Positions 48,521 through 58,568 of a DNA stretch of 64,000 bases are shown here, piece by piece. The stretch is from Triplophysa rosa. Its lineage: Eukaryota > Chordata > Actinopteri > Cypriniformes > Nemacheilidae. The notes beneath the pieces were generated by a model that was given only the letters and a program-made list of their open reading frames with translations, was not told where the DNA came from and did no database searches. The stretch is taken from NCBI RefSeq assembly GCF_024868665.1, contig NC_079906.1, positions 14,012,807-14,076,806 of the forward strand. Direction: 5' to 3'. A program made the position numbers and the translations under genes. How positions within the stretch are numbered: the stretch's first letter is position 1; every line of letters begins with the position of its first letter.

Positions 48521-49476
48521 TAGGGCTCAACATAAAGGACTTTCCGATGGCCCGGGGCCAGCATGGGACCTCCTCGGACCAGTTGAGAAAACTGTCACTT
48601 GCCCGATCGGGCCAGTACTGCATCGTCATGGAAATTTATAATTTGTACATTTTTAAGACTTGCCTATTTAAATATTCCCAAGAAGAGGCAAAAGAGGACT
48701 ACATTCGGTTCTCACGTGCTCTTTAAGATACACGCGCAGCCGGAATGCCGCATCAGACAACACGCAAAATACTGAATTGAGTTCTCTTTCACGTCTTCTT
48801 ACTCTTAATCTGACAAATCGACACAAAATTATGCCAAAATACCAATATTACCAAGTATACTTGTAAAAAGTCATCAATTATGTCTAACGGGAACAAAACG
48901 CATGTGGAAACAAAACGCGTGTGTTACATTATATTAGATCCGTGCACCTCTCAAAGGGGCAGCAGCATAATAAATGTCTCAGTTTTGTTCATCAAACAAC
49001 AAAGAAGGAATACAAAAACACTCACTGCTCTTCACTGATTAAATTATAACTTTAGTATGGTTAAATCAATATTATATTTGATACAGTATAAAGTATTGAC
49101 ATTGTTTAATTTCTGTAGCCTACCTGATAAATACTATTATTAGACCAATCTAAAACACCTGAAATGCACTGATTATTTGTATGTTTGCTTTATTACATTT
49201 ATCTGTGCTATTGCACATACTTTACTTGATCTTATTTGATTACTTACTGATTAGTAGTTTTCAACAATAGTTGAAATTTTTGAGTTATAGGCTAATAGTT
49301 TTTATGGTATCATAATCATACGATTATTTATTAAGATTACATAGGTAAAAAAACAAACAAAGAAATATTATTTAACACTTGTTTGTGGTGGGGCCAGTGA
49401 AAATTTTGGCAGGGCCAGTAAAAATTGGAATCACTTGCCTGACTGGGCAAGTAAGAATCCTTAGCGTTGAGCCCTA
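48521..49476. mobile_element. hAT-like non-autonomous DNA transposon, 956 bp
   Basis: It begins TAGGGCTCAACATAAAGGA and ends TCCTTAGCGTTGAGCCCTA, a ~19-bp inverted pair with two mismatches. Near both ends lie related GGGCCAG/TTGCCC-rich segments (CGGGCCAGTACTG; GGGGCCAGTGAAAATTTTG). Flanks TAAATAG and TATATAG suggest a decayed target duplication. No transposase frame is found inside. Confidence 0.7.
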
Positions 49477-49724
49477 TATATAGTTATGCATATTATGATC
49501 AAATATATTGTGTATTTTGTATAAATTGTATATTGCGAGACTAACCCCCCACGGTTATGGTGGGGACCAGACTTCGGATTTTCACCGGAAACAGTAGACC
49601 AGGGTACTTTGAGAATACTCATTTCAGCATACTATGATTTGGGACTTACTAATTCTATTTTCGAACTATTTAGGACGGATTCTGCCAAACTTGAGTGTGT
49701 AAATCCAAAAGTGCGGGTAGTTTT

Positions 49725-49914
49725 GATATATTTATGGTACGTAGGCCTAATTGACAAAAATATCTTCATGGAACGTGATCTTTACTTAATATCCTAATGA
49801 TTTTTGAAGAAAAAGAAAAATTGATCATTTTGACCCGTACAATGTATTGTTGGCTATTGCTACAAATATACCCGTGCTATACTTATGACTGGTTTTGTGG
49901 TCCAGGGTCACATT
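49725..49914 (+). mobile_element. Right end of the 'gaccctggacca' teleost repeat
   Basis: ATCTTCATGGAACGTGATCT, TTTACTTAATATCCTAATGA and TTGGCTATTGCTACAAATAT lead to GGTTTTGTGGTCCAGGGTCA. From general familiarity this is the 3' part of a common fish interspersed repeat. It pairs with the end at 47729. Confidence 0.6.
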
Positions 49915-51430
49915 TTAGAATTTTTCTCATCCAAATCCATATGGACTCAAATAAATAAAGAAATGTTTAAAATCTATAAGTCTGTCTCACACGTTTATCC
50001 TCACTTTACAAGTAGTGCAAAGAAAACTCAATGACCTTTCCATTGATCCACTGTTTTCTAAAAACATATTCACAGAATGTTTGGGTAGTACATTTCCTCA
50101 CAGGGCTGTTGCAAATGCAAACAGCTATTTATAAATTATAATGCATGCCTACACGTGTTTGTAAATCAACCATATCAATTGTACAAAGCATTACCAACTT
50201 TTCCCAATGTGCAATTAGCCTATAGAAAAGGGAATATTAACAGATTTTATTATCATTTAAAAATAATTACATTTAATTATGATAAAACACCAGGCAGGAA
50301 TCAACCTTTTGGTTTGGCACAAATTAAATACTTTAGAAAAGATTTGCCATTATCTGTTGAAATGTTACACATATGTAAAGGGTTAACAGCCCTCCAAGAC
50401 TCACTGCACAGTTCAGGACATCCCACACATAAAATGTTATGACCGTTCCTCTCCCATCCTCAACTAAGACATCACAATATACGACAACCTTACGATCGTG
50501 CAGTTAAACGTCTCAAAACTTATTTTCGCTCACAATCTCACACCACGACACTTATGCACATAGCCTACCCCAAACGCCAGTGCCGATCCAGTCGCGCGCT
50601 GTCCGCAGCCGCATAGCGCTCTTCGCCGGATAGCGCGCACAAGAGTTGAAGTCCAGCGGCGTGCATGTGAATGCGCGCTACTTGAGTGCAGCACTTTACA
50701 CCTATCAGTATCAATCGACAGTGGACCGTCAGATCAATTAGAAAACTCCCGCATGATGTGATCAATGGTTATTTTCTGAAAACATTACATGTTTTTCTTT
50801 TCGTCCTATTAGACTGTTTCTTTACCAAAAGTTTAAAAATATTTTAGAAGCAATAAACCGTCTGTTGGATACAATTATTTCATGTAGCTACAGTCACTAC
50901 ATAATATGTTTAATTTACAAAACACGCATAAATCCCTAACCTACAAAAAATGTATTGTTCTGTCAATTGTGATTTTCCATGTGTTTCAAAGTAAGCCTTC
51001 AGCACCAAACATTTAACAAATGAAAACAGAGGGATGTCAATAAAAGAAGGATTTTTAAAAAGTACTTACCAGTTCCTCCCAGATTATATAAAATACAGTT
51101 TATTTCAGGCGTTGAGACTTGATGAAGGTTTGCTAACTCGCTACAGTTACGCCACGGGCGGCATCATTGGACTTTTCAATGTCAGCTTCTCTTAATATTA
51201 GGCTATGTCTTACCAGAATCATCCCCGACCGTGACTAGACTCCCAATGTGTGTTTTCTCTTAATTTTGAGGATTTTGGAGTCTCTCGGGTCACATCTGAC
51301 CTCTCGTACCATGGGCACAGATTGGATGCACTGTACGCGGAGGTGGTTTAGCGCCAAGGTCCGACCCCTTGTGCGTTTCATTAGGTACTGCACCATCAAG
51401 TCTTACAAACAATGAGATTGTTATACTTCC
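49915..51430. other. Spacer with CpG-rich patch and candidate distal slc16a4 leader exon
   Basis: Mostly unique sequence. A CpG-rich patch at 50565-50700 stands out from AT-rich DNA. On the minus strand, GGAGGAACTG|GTAAGTACTT at 51070 is an excellent splice donor and could end a distal non-coding slc16a4 exon. The open frame at 50155-50442 has no recognised domain. None of this is proven. Confidence 0.3.
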
Positions 51431-51800
51431 TTGAGGACTTTAAATATACATCATTATATTAAAAAAATCGAATTTACATTTGTTAATACAAAAGTTTTCA
51501 AGAAAATGTAATAAATGAATAACAAACTTAATACAAAAGGGATCAAATTTTGGAGAAACACCAAAAAGCTTTTTTTTTTGGCTTATACAAAAGTTTGCGG
51601 AAGTCGACCCAAAATATTTTACAATCAACACAATCCCAAAACAAACGAATAGTTGTTTCCTCAAACTGAGGACAAAAGGAGCAATTGGGGGAAGTTTTAT
51701 TAAATTTAGAACGTTTGTATTTTACTGGGTAACAATTATAATTAATTTAAAGAGAGACTTCCACATCTTTATTACACAATTTTTTTGTCCTTTACTGGAC
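51430..51800 (-). pseudogene. Antisense L1-type LINE fragment (ORF2 C-terminus)
   Basis: Read on the minus strand, the sequence gives YPVKYKRSKF, then a CSFC...E...RLFWDC pattern followed by FW. This is the cysteine-containing C-terminal region of L1 ORF2, and the LINE at 62.6 kb shows the same arrangement (CSFC...HLFWDC). Frameshifts and stops interrupt it; the copy is 5'-truncated and dead. Confidence 0.65.
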
Positions 51801-51824
51801 AAATGGAACAAACTTTCTTTTGAA

Positions 51825-51840
51825 ACACTAGAGGGCAGCA
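51825..51840 (+). promoter_or_regulatory. Candidate CTCF-type motif
   Basis: ACACTAGAGGGCAGCA matches the CTCF core apart from the first cytosine. It sits beside the L1 fragment. Sequence match only. Confidence 0.3.
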
Positions 51841-52227
51841 TTGTACCTAAATTCCTTTTTAAAATTCTCTCATCAGTACTTTAACAAGGTATTACAAGTA
51901 TTGTGTTAATTTATTTCTGTGCATGTTCTGTGCACAAAATAGCCTCTAATGTGTCTGTTATTGACGCATGTGGGGAAAGAAGGTAGCCCACCTGGAACTA
52001 TCACACAGATGAGCTGATGTAGCTTAAATAGCTGAATGAAATAGAAGCTGCAAGGTATCAAAACACATGGCTGTGTATGGGGCTGCATAGCCCATGAGAA
52101 CCTGTCCACTGCCAAGAATGGCAACAATGTATGGCATGTGACCATCATGGCTGCCCACGGGGCAATAAAAAGGGTTGCCTTGTCTGATAAATCCCATTTT
52201 CTTGTAGATCACCATAAATAAACAAAA

Positions 52228-52513
52228 ACAGCTGGTTTTAGCTGGCCTACCAGCTTGGTTCTAGCCGGTTAGGCTGGAAAACCAGCTGATTCACCAGCTA
52301 AACACCAGCCTGGAAACTTGGCCAGCATGGTCTTAGCTGGTTAAAGATGTAATTAGCTGGTATAAACCGGTCCACCAAGCCTGACAAAGCTGGTGTTTAG
52401 CTGGTTTGTCCAGCCTGACCAACTAAAACCAGCTTTACCAGCTAAAAGTGCTGCCAAACCCCCTCTAAAACCAGCTTCACCAACTTAGGCTGGTTTTAGC
52501 TGGGGTTTTTTTC
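52228..52513. repeat. Second AGCTGGT/ACCAGCT palindromic repeat array
   Basis: It begins AACAGCTGGTTTTAGCTGG, ends GGCTGGTTTTAGCTGGGG, and is filled with alternating AGCTGG and CCAGCT words in both orientations. It is related in unit, not in overall arrangement, to 45705-45902. It can fold into several hairpins. Confidence 0.8.
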
Positions 52514-53074
52514 TGTAGGGCACGTGGACTGCATTGCTAATGCACATTGTTTACCTGGAGAAGAGATGGCAGCTGGTTGCACTATGGGAAGAAGGCAGCA
52601 GTTCTACGCTCGGGACAATTTATATGCATTGTGATGGGTAGGCTATCTTCAAGTTGTCAATGTGCAAATGCTGCGCAAGTAGGCTGTATTGGATTAACTA
52701 TGCTGATTCAAGATTTAAGTATTTCAATTAAATTGGCGCATACAGCCTTGTCTTACACCCTGTCCACACCGGACACGATTCTACAGAGCAGCATTTAATG
52801 AAGGTGCCATATAATACCTTTAAAGGGGGGGTCTGATGGAATTTCACTTCACTTGTGACACAAAAGACTGCCTCAGCTTCACCAATCAGAGCATTTCGGA
52901 AGGAGGGACTTCATAGAACCAGGAACTCAACAGCCTGTTTTCTAAGATTCGAGATGATGGTGTAAAACACAGGTAAAATATATAAAGCATTTTTTGAAAA
53001 TTGACACATGAACACCGATTGTTTAGCACATCATAAACATAATAAAGCAGTTTCTTAATTAAAGTGGTTTCTCT

Positions 53075-53650
53075 ATGATTTTCTTTATCTTTCTTTATGA
53101 TTATCTTTCTTTCTATGGCATTAACACCTCCCTATGCAACTGGATTATGGACTTTCTGACCAACAGACCCCATCATGTTCGATCAGGCTCCTTCTGCTCC
53201 ACCACCATCACATTCAACACTGGTGTACCTCAGGGCTGTGTACTAAGCCCCTTCCTCTACTCCCTCTTCATCTCCGACTGCAGGCCTGTGAACGGATCTG
53301 ACTCCATCAAGTTTGCTGACGATACTACGGTGATCGGTCTCATCGGCAACAACGATGAGACTTCCTACAGGGATGAGATCCAGCACCTGGCCACATGGTG
53401 CACTGACAATAACTTGCTCCTTAACACCACCAAAACGAAGGAGCTCATTGTGGACTTCAGGAAAGAGTCAAGAGGCACACATGACCCCATCCACATCAAT
53501 GGAATGGCTGTTGAGCATGTCTCCAGCTTCAAGTTCCTGGGGATCCACATCTCGGCGGACCTGTCCTGGACAACCAACACCTCCAGCCTGGTCAAGAAGG
53601 CTCACCAGCGCCTTTTCTTCCTGAGGACACTAATGAAGAACCAGCTGTAG
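53075..53650 (+). pseudogene. LINE reverse transcriptase fragment (CR1/L2/Rex-like, non-L1)
   Basis: An open frame of 191 codons. From about residue 14 it matches the palm region of fish non-LTR reverse transcriptases. It has a [16 protein letters not shown] block, [17 protein letters not shown] (motif B), catalytic FADDTTVIG (the YxDD-type centre) and [20 protein letters not shown] with FKFLGIHIS (motifs D-E). The N-terminal endonuclease, the first RT motifs and everything past LRTLMKNQL are absent. It is therefore a fragment truncated at both ends, though its frame is still intact, which suggests a fairly recent insertion. The exact clade cannot be fixed by eye. Confidence 0.85.
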
Positions 53651-54360
53651 CTAATAGCTAAAGCTAAAGGACACGCCAATGTATTCAGTGCCCAAACACA
53701 CTGCCGAAATGCATAGAGGTGATTCGGTGCCCAACTTCACCTCTGTGACGTTGGCACCCCATATAATAAATTGTCACCAAAACTATACTATTTGTTTGTG
53801 CTGTGTTTGTGCTGATTTGTGCCGCAAAAATGAACGTTGGTGCTGGTTTGGCGTTAAACATTAAACATTTAGGATTAAACATTCTTTTTCTTGGCTGTGT
53901 GACGTCACTCTCCACCCCATGTCGTCCAACTCATATCAAATTGGTGCCGTTCGTTTGTGCTCGGTTTGTGCCCGTTTGTGCCATTAAAACAAACTCTGTA
54001 ACTATTTTCCTTCCCGATATATATATATTTTTTGCCTTTTTTTATTTGATTTATTTAACCAATTCAGAGATAATGAAATACAACTTTGCATAAAAGTTGG
54101 TATAAAATATACCAAATTTGTATTGCTTTTGTAATGCTTTTGGTCAGTTTGTGCAATAATTACCCGTGACTGTACTTTTATTTGCGTGTTGTGTTTTAAA
54201 TGGCTGAGAAGTGGTTAGGGTTAGGTTTAGGGTGAGGTTGGGTGCTACAAAATATTGAAACCATAAATAACTATGAAATGCTAAGAATTGCACGCATCTC
54301 GGTCTGGAGCATTTAGCAAACAGCAACGCAGTTCCCTGTTCGTCGAAAAACGACAATATT

Positions 54361-55549
54361 ATCCGACTGCAATATCGGAGGCTGCACTCTCAGGGACGCA
54401 CTTCTGGGGACGCACTTCTAGGACCCTAATTGATTTTTACAGCGCCACCTATCGAATCGGAGTTAGGAGAGAACCGTAATACCAAGGACCCTACTTTTTG
54501 AGGACCGAAAAAGTGCAATATAAGACAGTATATCCACCCAATTCTAATTACTTAGTTTTTAAAAGGTTTATTACACACAAATACTATATTTCATGCAATT
54601 AAACCTTATTGCTAACAGCTGAATGTTGAGTAATTATTGTGACTAACTAGCATAATATAATAAGAAAATTTAAATAAACAAGAAATCATGGTATTCCCTT
54701 TTTAGTCACTAGATCAAACACATTTCAAGTACAGAGTGAAGACACAATGATGACTCTGGGCGCAGATTTAAGATTGTGTTTATTTAAAATCACAACTGAA
54801 CAGTTGAACACACACACACACACACACAAACACACACAAAAACAATATAAATAAATAGACTTAAATTAGGCCGAAGCCTAGTACTTGACCAATTTATTTA
54901 TTCATCTTTTGTCATACTACTGCCTGAGCTGTGTCCTTGAATAGACTAAGGTTACACAGTACATTACAAAATCTAGCACATGGTATTTTAACAGTCAATT
55001 ATTATGATGTCAAATGTAACAATCAATATTATAGAAACAGTGTCAAAATTAAGAGACATTCATGGTGGGATTAACAAATTGACTGTCAGCACGAGACAAT
55101 TAAAACATTAAGATTCATTTAAATTACTTAAAATGTAAAAACAATGAGTAATTAACAAGATTTCACAACTAAGAGTGCTACAGTTTATTGTGCTGGCTAG
55201 GTCTAGAATCAACAATCATTCCATAATCACAAAATCAACATACGCTTGCCAGTCAACGAAAATACTTACATCTCGTTTTAAAGCATTAGAAGCTTGGCTA
55301 TATATTGCATTCAAGACTATTTAGCAACTCACTTCGGCTACATTAACTTTCCAATAAAATGTTAAATGTTTTTTATGTTGAACTGATAAAAAATAATTCA
55401 AATTTGACACTAACACTCTGATTGTCGTCCATTCTGGAAATGCACTCGATCGATGCACTCGACTCGTCACTTCCGTTGTCGCAGGGTCCTAGAAGTGCGT
55501 CCCCAGAAATGCGGTCCTGAGAGTGCAGCCTCCGATATTGCAGTCAGAT
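54361..55549. mobile_element. Non-autonomous DNA transposon, 1.19 kb, with 67-bp terminal inverted repeats
   Basis: The left arm is 54361-54427 and begins ATCCGACTGCAATATCGGAG; it continues through GCTGCACTCTCAGG and ends TTCTAGGACCCT. The right arm 55483-55549 is its reverse complement with a few mismatches: AGGGTCCTAGAAGTGCGTCC at its start and CGATATTGCAGTCAGAT at its end. The interior is AT-rich, contains a (CA)n run near 54810 and has no transposase frame. A target duplication is not clear. Confidence 0.85.
54808..54838 (+). repeat. (CA)n microsatellite
   Basis: About eleven CA units followed by a short AAACACACAC extension. It sits inside the 1.19-kb inverted-repeat element. Confidence 0.95.
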
Positions 55550-55707
55550 ACTACTCAAAAACGACGCCAAAGGGGCACCCTGCGCGTTCAGAAGTGACGC
55601 AGAAGGGCGCAGACCGAGCGTAAATATGTGACGAGTCGGGAGTGAGAATGTGTTGTCCCACCAGGCTCACATTTAAGCATGCAGACGCTGCTTTTATTCA
55701 AAGCATA

Positions 55708-55783
55708 TAAAGACACTAGAAGAGGAATATAATATATATCCACTGTAAAGACACTAAAAGAGGAATATAATATATATCCACTG
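55708..55783 (+). repeat. Tandem duplication of a 38-bp unit
   Basis: Two adjacent copies of a unit beginning TAAAGACACTA and ending ATATATCCACTG differ by a single base (G to A in AGAAGAGG/AAAAGAGG). Confidence 0.95.
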
Positions 55784-56337
55784 TAAATAATGTTTTTGAT
55801 TGTAGTCAACTTAATTTACTAAGTAAATCCAATTGATTTGTCCTATCTATGTGATTTGACATAATTATGTAAGTTATCCCAACTTTTGGGAGTTAGTACA
55901 AAAAAGAAAAATCTTAAAAAGATGAGTTTTTTTTAAGTGTAGGGTTATTAAAAAGTAGCTTACAGTGTGAGCAATGAGTCGGGTTGAAGGTGGAAAATGA
56001 ACGGAAAAGACTGTGTGCCGTTTGATCGCTGTTGCTGTATTTTCCGACTACCACAATCTCTTGAATCATGTAAATGTGCAGGAGAGAGTGGAGGTATTAA
56101 GTTTACGCTAAACATGATTGGTTTTTAAATGTTATTCCCTAAAAATGTATTCAAATTCAATTTTTTTTATAAACATTAAAAAAATAAAAAACAGCTTTGT
56201 AGGGTATAAGTAACTGTAAGTTTATTTTTGAACTCTCATTGTCATCATTAGGCATACCATACAGCAGTCTTGACAGTTACATAATGATTAAATAATTAAA
56301 TTTCAACTCTAATTTAACTGTTGAATCCACAGAAACA

Positions 56338-56577
56338 AGTGTGTGTGTGTGGACATGTTTTTATATCCCGGTGGGGACCTAAACCTGAATGCACACCAAC
56401 ACATGGGGACTCGTGTCACCGTGGGGACCAAAAGCTTATAAATTGTACAGAACAATATTTTAAAAAAATCTAAAATTGCAAAAAGTTTTCTTTTTATCCC
56501 CACGGAGATAGTAAACCAGACATGTGTGTGTGTGTGTGTACCCATTGTTATGGGGTCAATATTACATGTGTGGTTTT
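56338..56577. repeat. GTGGGGACC/TGTG-rich dispersed repeat
   Basis: It carries TG runs at both ends (56338-56352 and 56523-56542) and GGTGGGGACCTAAACCTGAA, CACATGGGGACTCGTG and CCGTGGGGACCAAAAGC between them. This combination recurs in fish genomes as a simple-repeat-associated element. Non-coding. Confidence 0.55.
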
Positions 56578-56801
56578 TATGAAAAATAAACATTATGACT
56601 GCTTTTTATATTGTTTGTTACTATATAATACATGAGAGGCATGCCATTGCAGAACAAGTTTTGTTCCTCAGAAATGGGTGACTTAAAATGGTGACTTGTT
56701 AGATTTCCAGAGGGGACAAACTGTGTAGGAGGAGGATATGTAACTTTCACAGCCCACCTACTATATAGGTATTAAATGGTAACAAACAATATGTAACCTA
56801 T

Positions 56802-56838
56802 ATATATACATACACACACACACACACATACACGCACG
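56802..56838 (+). repeat. (TA)n-(CA)n microsatellite
   Basis: A TA run passes into about nine CA units and then CACGCACG. Intergenic. Confidence 0.9.
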
Positions 56839-56895
56839 CTGGTTCATTTACTTCATAATTATACTTTTAGCGTTTGAAATACTGTTCTTGCTCGA

Positions 56896-57174
56896 CCTGA
56901 TTTTGTCAAGTGGTTGATGTCCTCAGGACAACATATTTTGTTGACCTAAGGAAAACATTTTTATAAATAAAACCTAAACCCACACCAAACCTCAACCCTA
57001 ACCATAAATTTACCCCTAAAATCTGAGGGAAATGATAAGTGAAAAACAATGGTCTAAAAGCACCTAATCCTGGTTGTAAGATTAAACTTAAAATAAACTG
57101 TAAAGTTATTTCTGAAATCTGATTGGTTGATTTAAATGTTGCCCTAAGGACATCAACCACTTGGCAAAATCAGG
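56896..57174. mobile_element. MITE with ~40-bp terminal inverted repeats
   Basis: The left arm begins CCTGATTTTGTCAAGTGGTT and continues GATGTCCTCAGG. The right arm reads CCTAAGGACATCAACCACTT then GGCAAAATCAGG, its near-exact reverse complement. 279 bp, AT-rich core with a telomere-like AACCCTAACC run by chance. Non-coding. Confidence 0.85.
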
Positions 57175-57179
57175 AGAGC

Positions 57180-58240
57180 CTGCTGTTCTCCATATGGGTT
57201 GAAGTGAAGATATCACACGATGGTAATGTTTTTTTTTGTAACCATATATATATAAAACCATCACCACATTGTGATATTTATCATCCTAATGTATAAATAA
57301 ATAACACTTACCATGGTCAAATAAATAATCATGATAATTCCAAACACAATCAGTATAATTACTTGAGTACATGAACCTGCTTTGTACAGTTCAATCGGCG
57401 TGTTCAGCCTATGTAACACGTCGTCAAGTCAACATACTTTCCCACAAGCCCTTTCACGATCACCTGCACGACAACAAAGCCTCTCACGACAATGTGCACG
57501 AGAACAAAGCGCGTTCTCTATCTTTCTATTGTCATGAAAGTTTAACAAAGTGATTCTGTTTTCATCTTGAAACAAGATTACACATTTAAATATTAAGAGT
57601 GACAGATAATATGTAAAAGTAATGTCAACAAAAAGGCCAAAAACATTTTAAATGATTTAATAAGATTTCTCTTTTACGATTTATGCTGCACATTCCAGTA
57701 CGTATTTTTACTTTGTCTATAGATTGCGACCTTGGTTAAATTCCATGTATGTGTTAACATGGCCAATAAACTCAGATCTGGCATTGTATCCGATTCTGAT
57801 GAATCAAGTTAAGGTGAAAATAATGAATCTTTTACCGTGGATGGATGAGCCAACTTTTTTCACTTTATGTAAGCTAGAATGTTTTTGGACACCAGCCATC
57901 AGATGCATCCAGGAGAAACCTTCCATGACAAGCCTGATAGATTTATCTCAAAGGCATTTTGCAATAGATTGAGTCATCTCATTTAAATGCTTTTGGTCTT
58001 ATGTTTTATACTTTTCTGGCCAAGAGAAAACATTTTTATAATTGAGCATTACTGGACACATGGTCTAATGATATTGAATGCAACGTGTGTGTAAATTTTG
58101 TGTTCAGGTTTGTTGATATTCAGTAGTTTAAAGCTGCTTACAACTACCGCCCCCTTTTGGACATTCTATGATAGTTACTAATTAAACTAAAGGCGAAAAT
58201 TTAAATCCTTCATGAATTCAGTCAAAATCATTTATCTTAC
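57180..58240. other. Spacer between repeats and lamtor5
   Basis: AT-rich sequence with two small open frames (57371-57553 and 57724-57972) lacking recognisable domains. A stretch at 57450-57510 repeats CACGA-type words. A CTCF-like site lies at 58143. No gene is supported. Confidence 0.5.
58143..58161 (-). promoter_or_regulatory. Candidate CTCF-type motif near the lamtor5 3' end
   Basis: On the minus strand TCCAAAAGGGGGCGGTAG closely follows the CTCF consensus. It lies about 350 bp past the lamtor5 stop. Sequence match only. Confidence 0.35.
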
Positions 58241-58250
58241 ATAACACAAT

Positions 58251-58256
58251 TTTATT
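58251..58256 (-). terminator. lamtor5: Probable lamtor5 polyadenylation signal
   Basis: AATAAA on the minus strand about 250 bp downstream of the lamtor5 stop codon. Confidence 0.45.
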
Positions 58257-58507
58257 AATTTGACAACAATATTATTTAACAAAAGCCATAAACACATCTG
58301 AACTGTGGTTTATGGTTAAGAGCATATACAAATATTGGAAGGATTAACCATGGACAGACATCTAATATTTTATGGCATGAGGGAAGACATGATCTCAGCC
58401 AATCATTAAGTTAACAGGTTGCTGAAAATAGACCAAGCTGTTTAAAAACACTGCACGCATTTAATATCGGACTAAACAAATCCTTCCAAAACTGCAAGTA
58501 GTTGAAC

Positions 58508-58568
58508 TCACGATGCCATCTTATGCACAGCTACTGTAATTGTTCCGTGCGTTCTCACCAAAATGTTC
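58508..58568 (-). CDS. lamtor5: lamtor5 exon 4
   Basis: The acceptor CCTTGCAG precedes G AAC ATT TTG. The exon encodes [19 protein letters not shown] and TGA. This last beta-strand region is highly conserved in the family. Confidence 0.94.

Noticed and set aside
50155..50442. 95-codon frame that might be a retroelement tail
   Set aside because: I could not find a convincing catalytic or family motif, so I do not assign it.
56985..57010. Telomere-like CCTAACC words
   Set aside because: Only one or two units within a MITE core; not an interstitial telomere.
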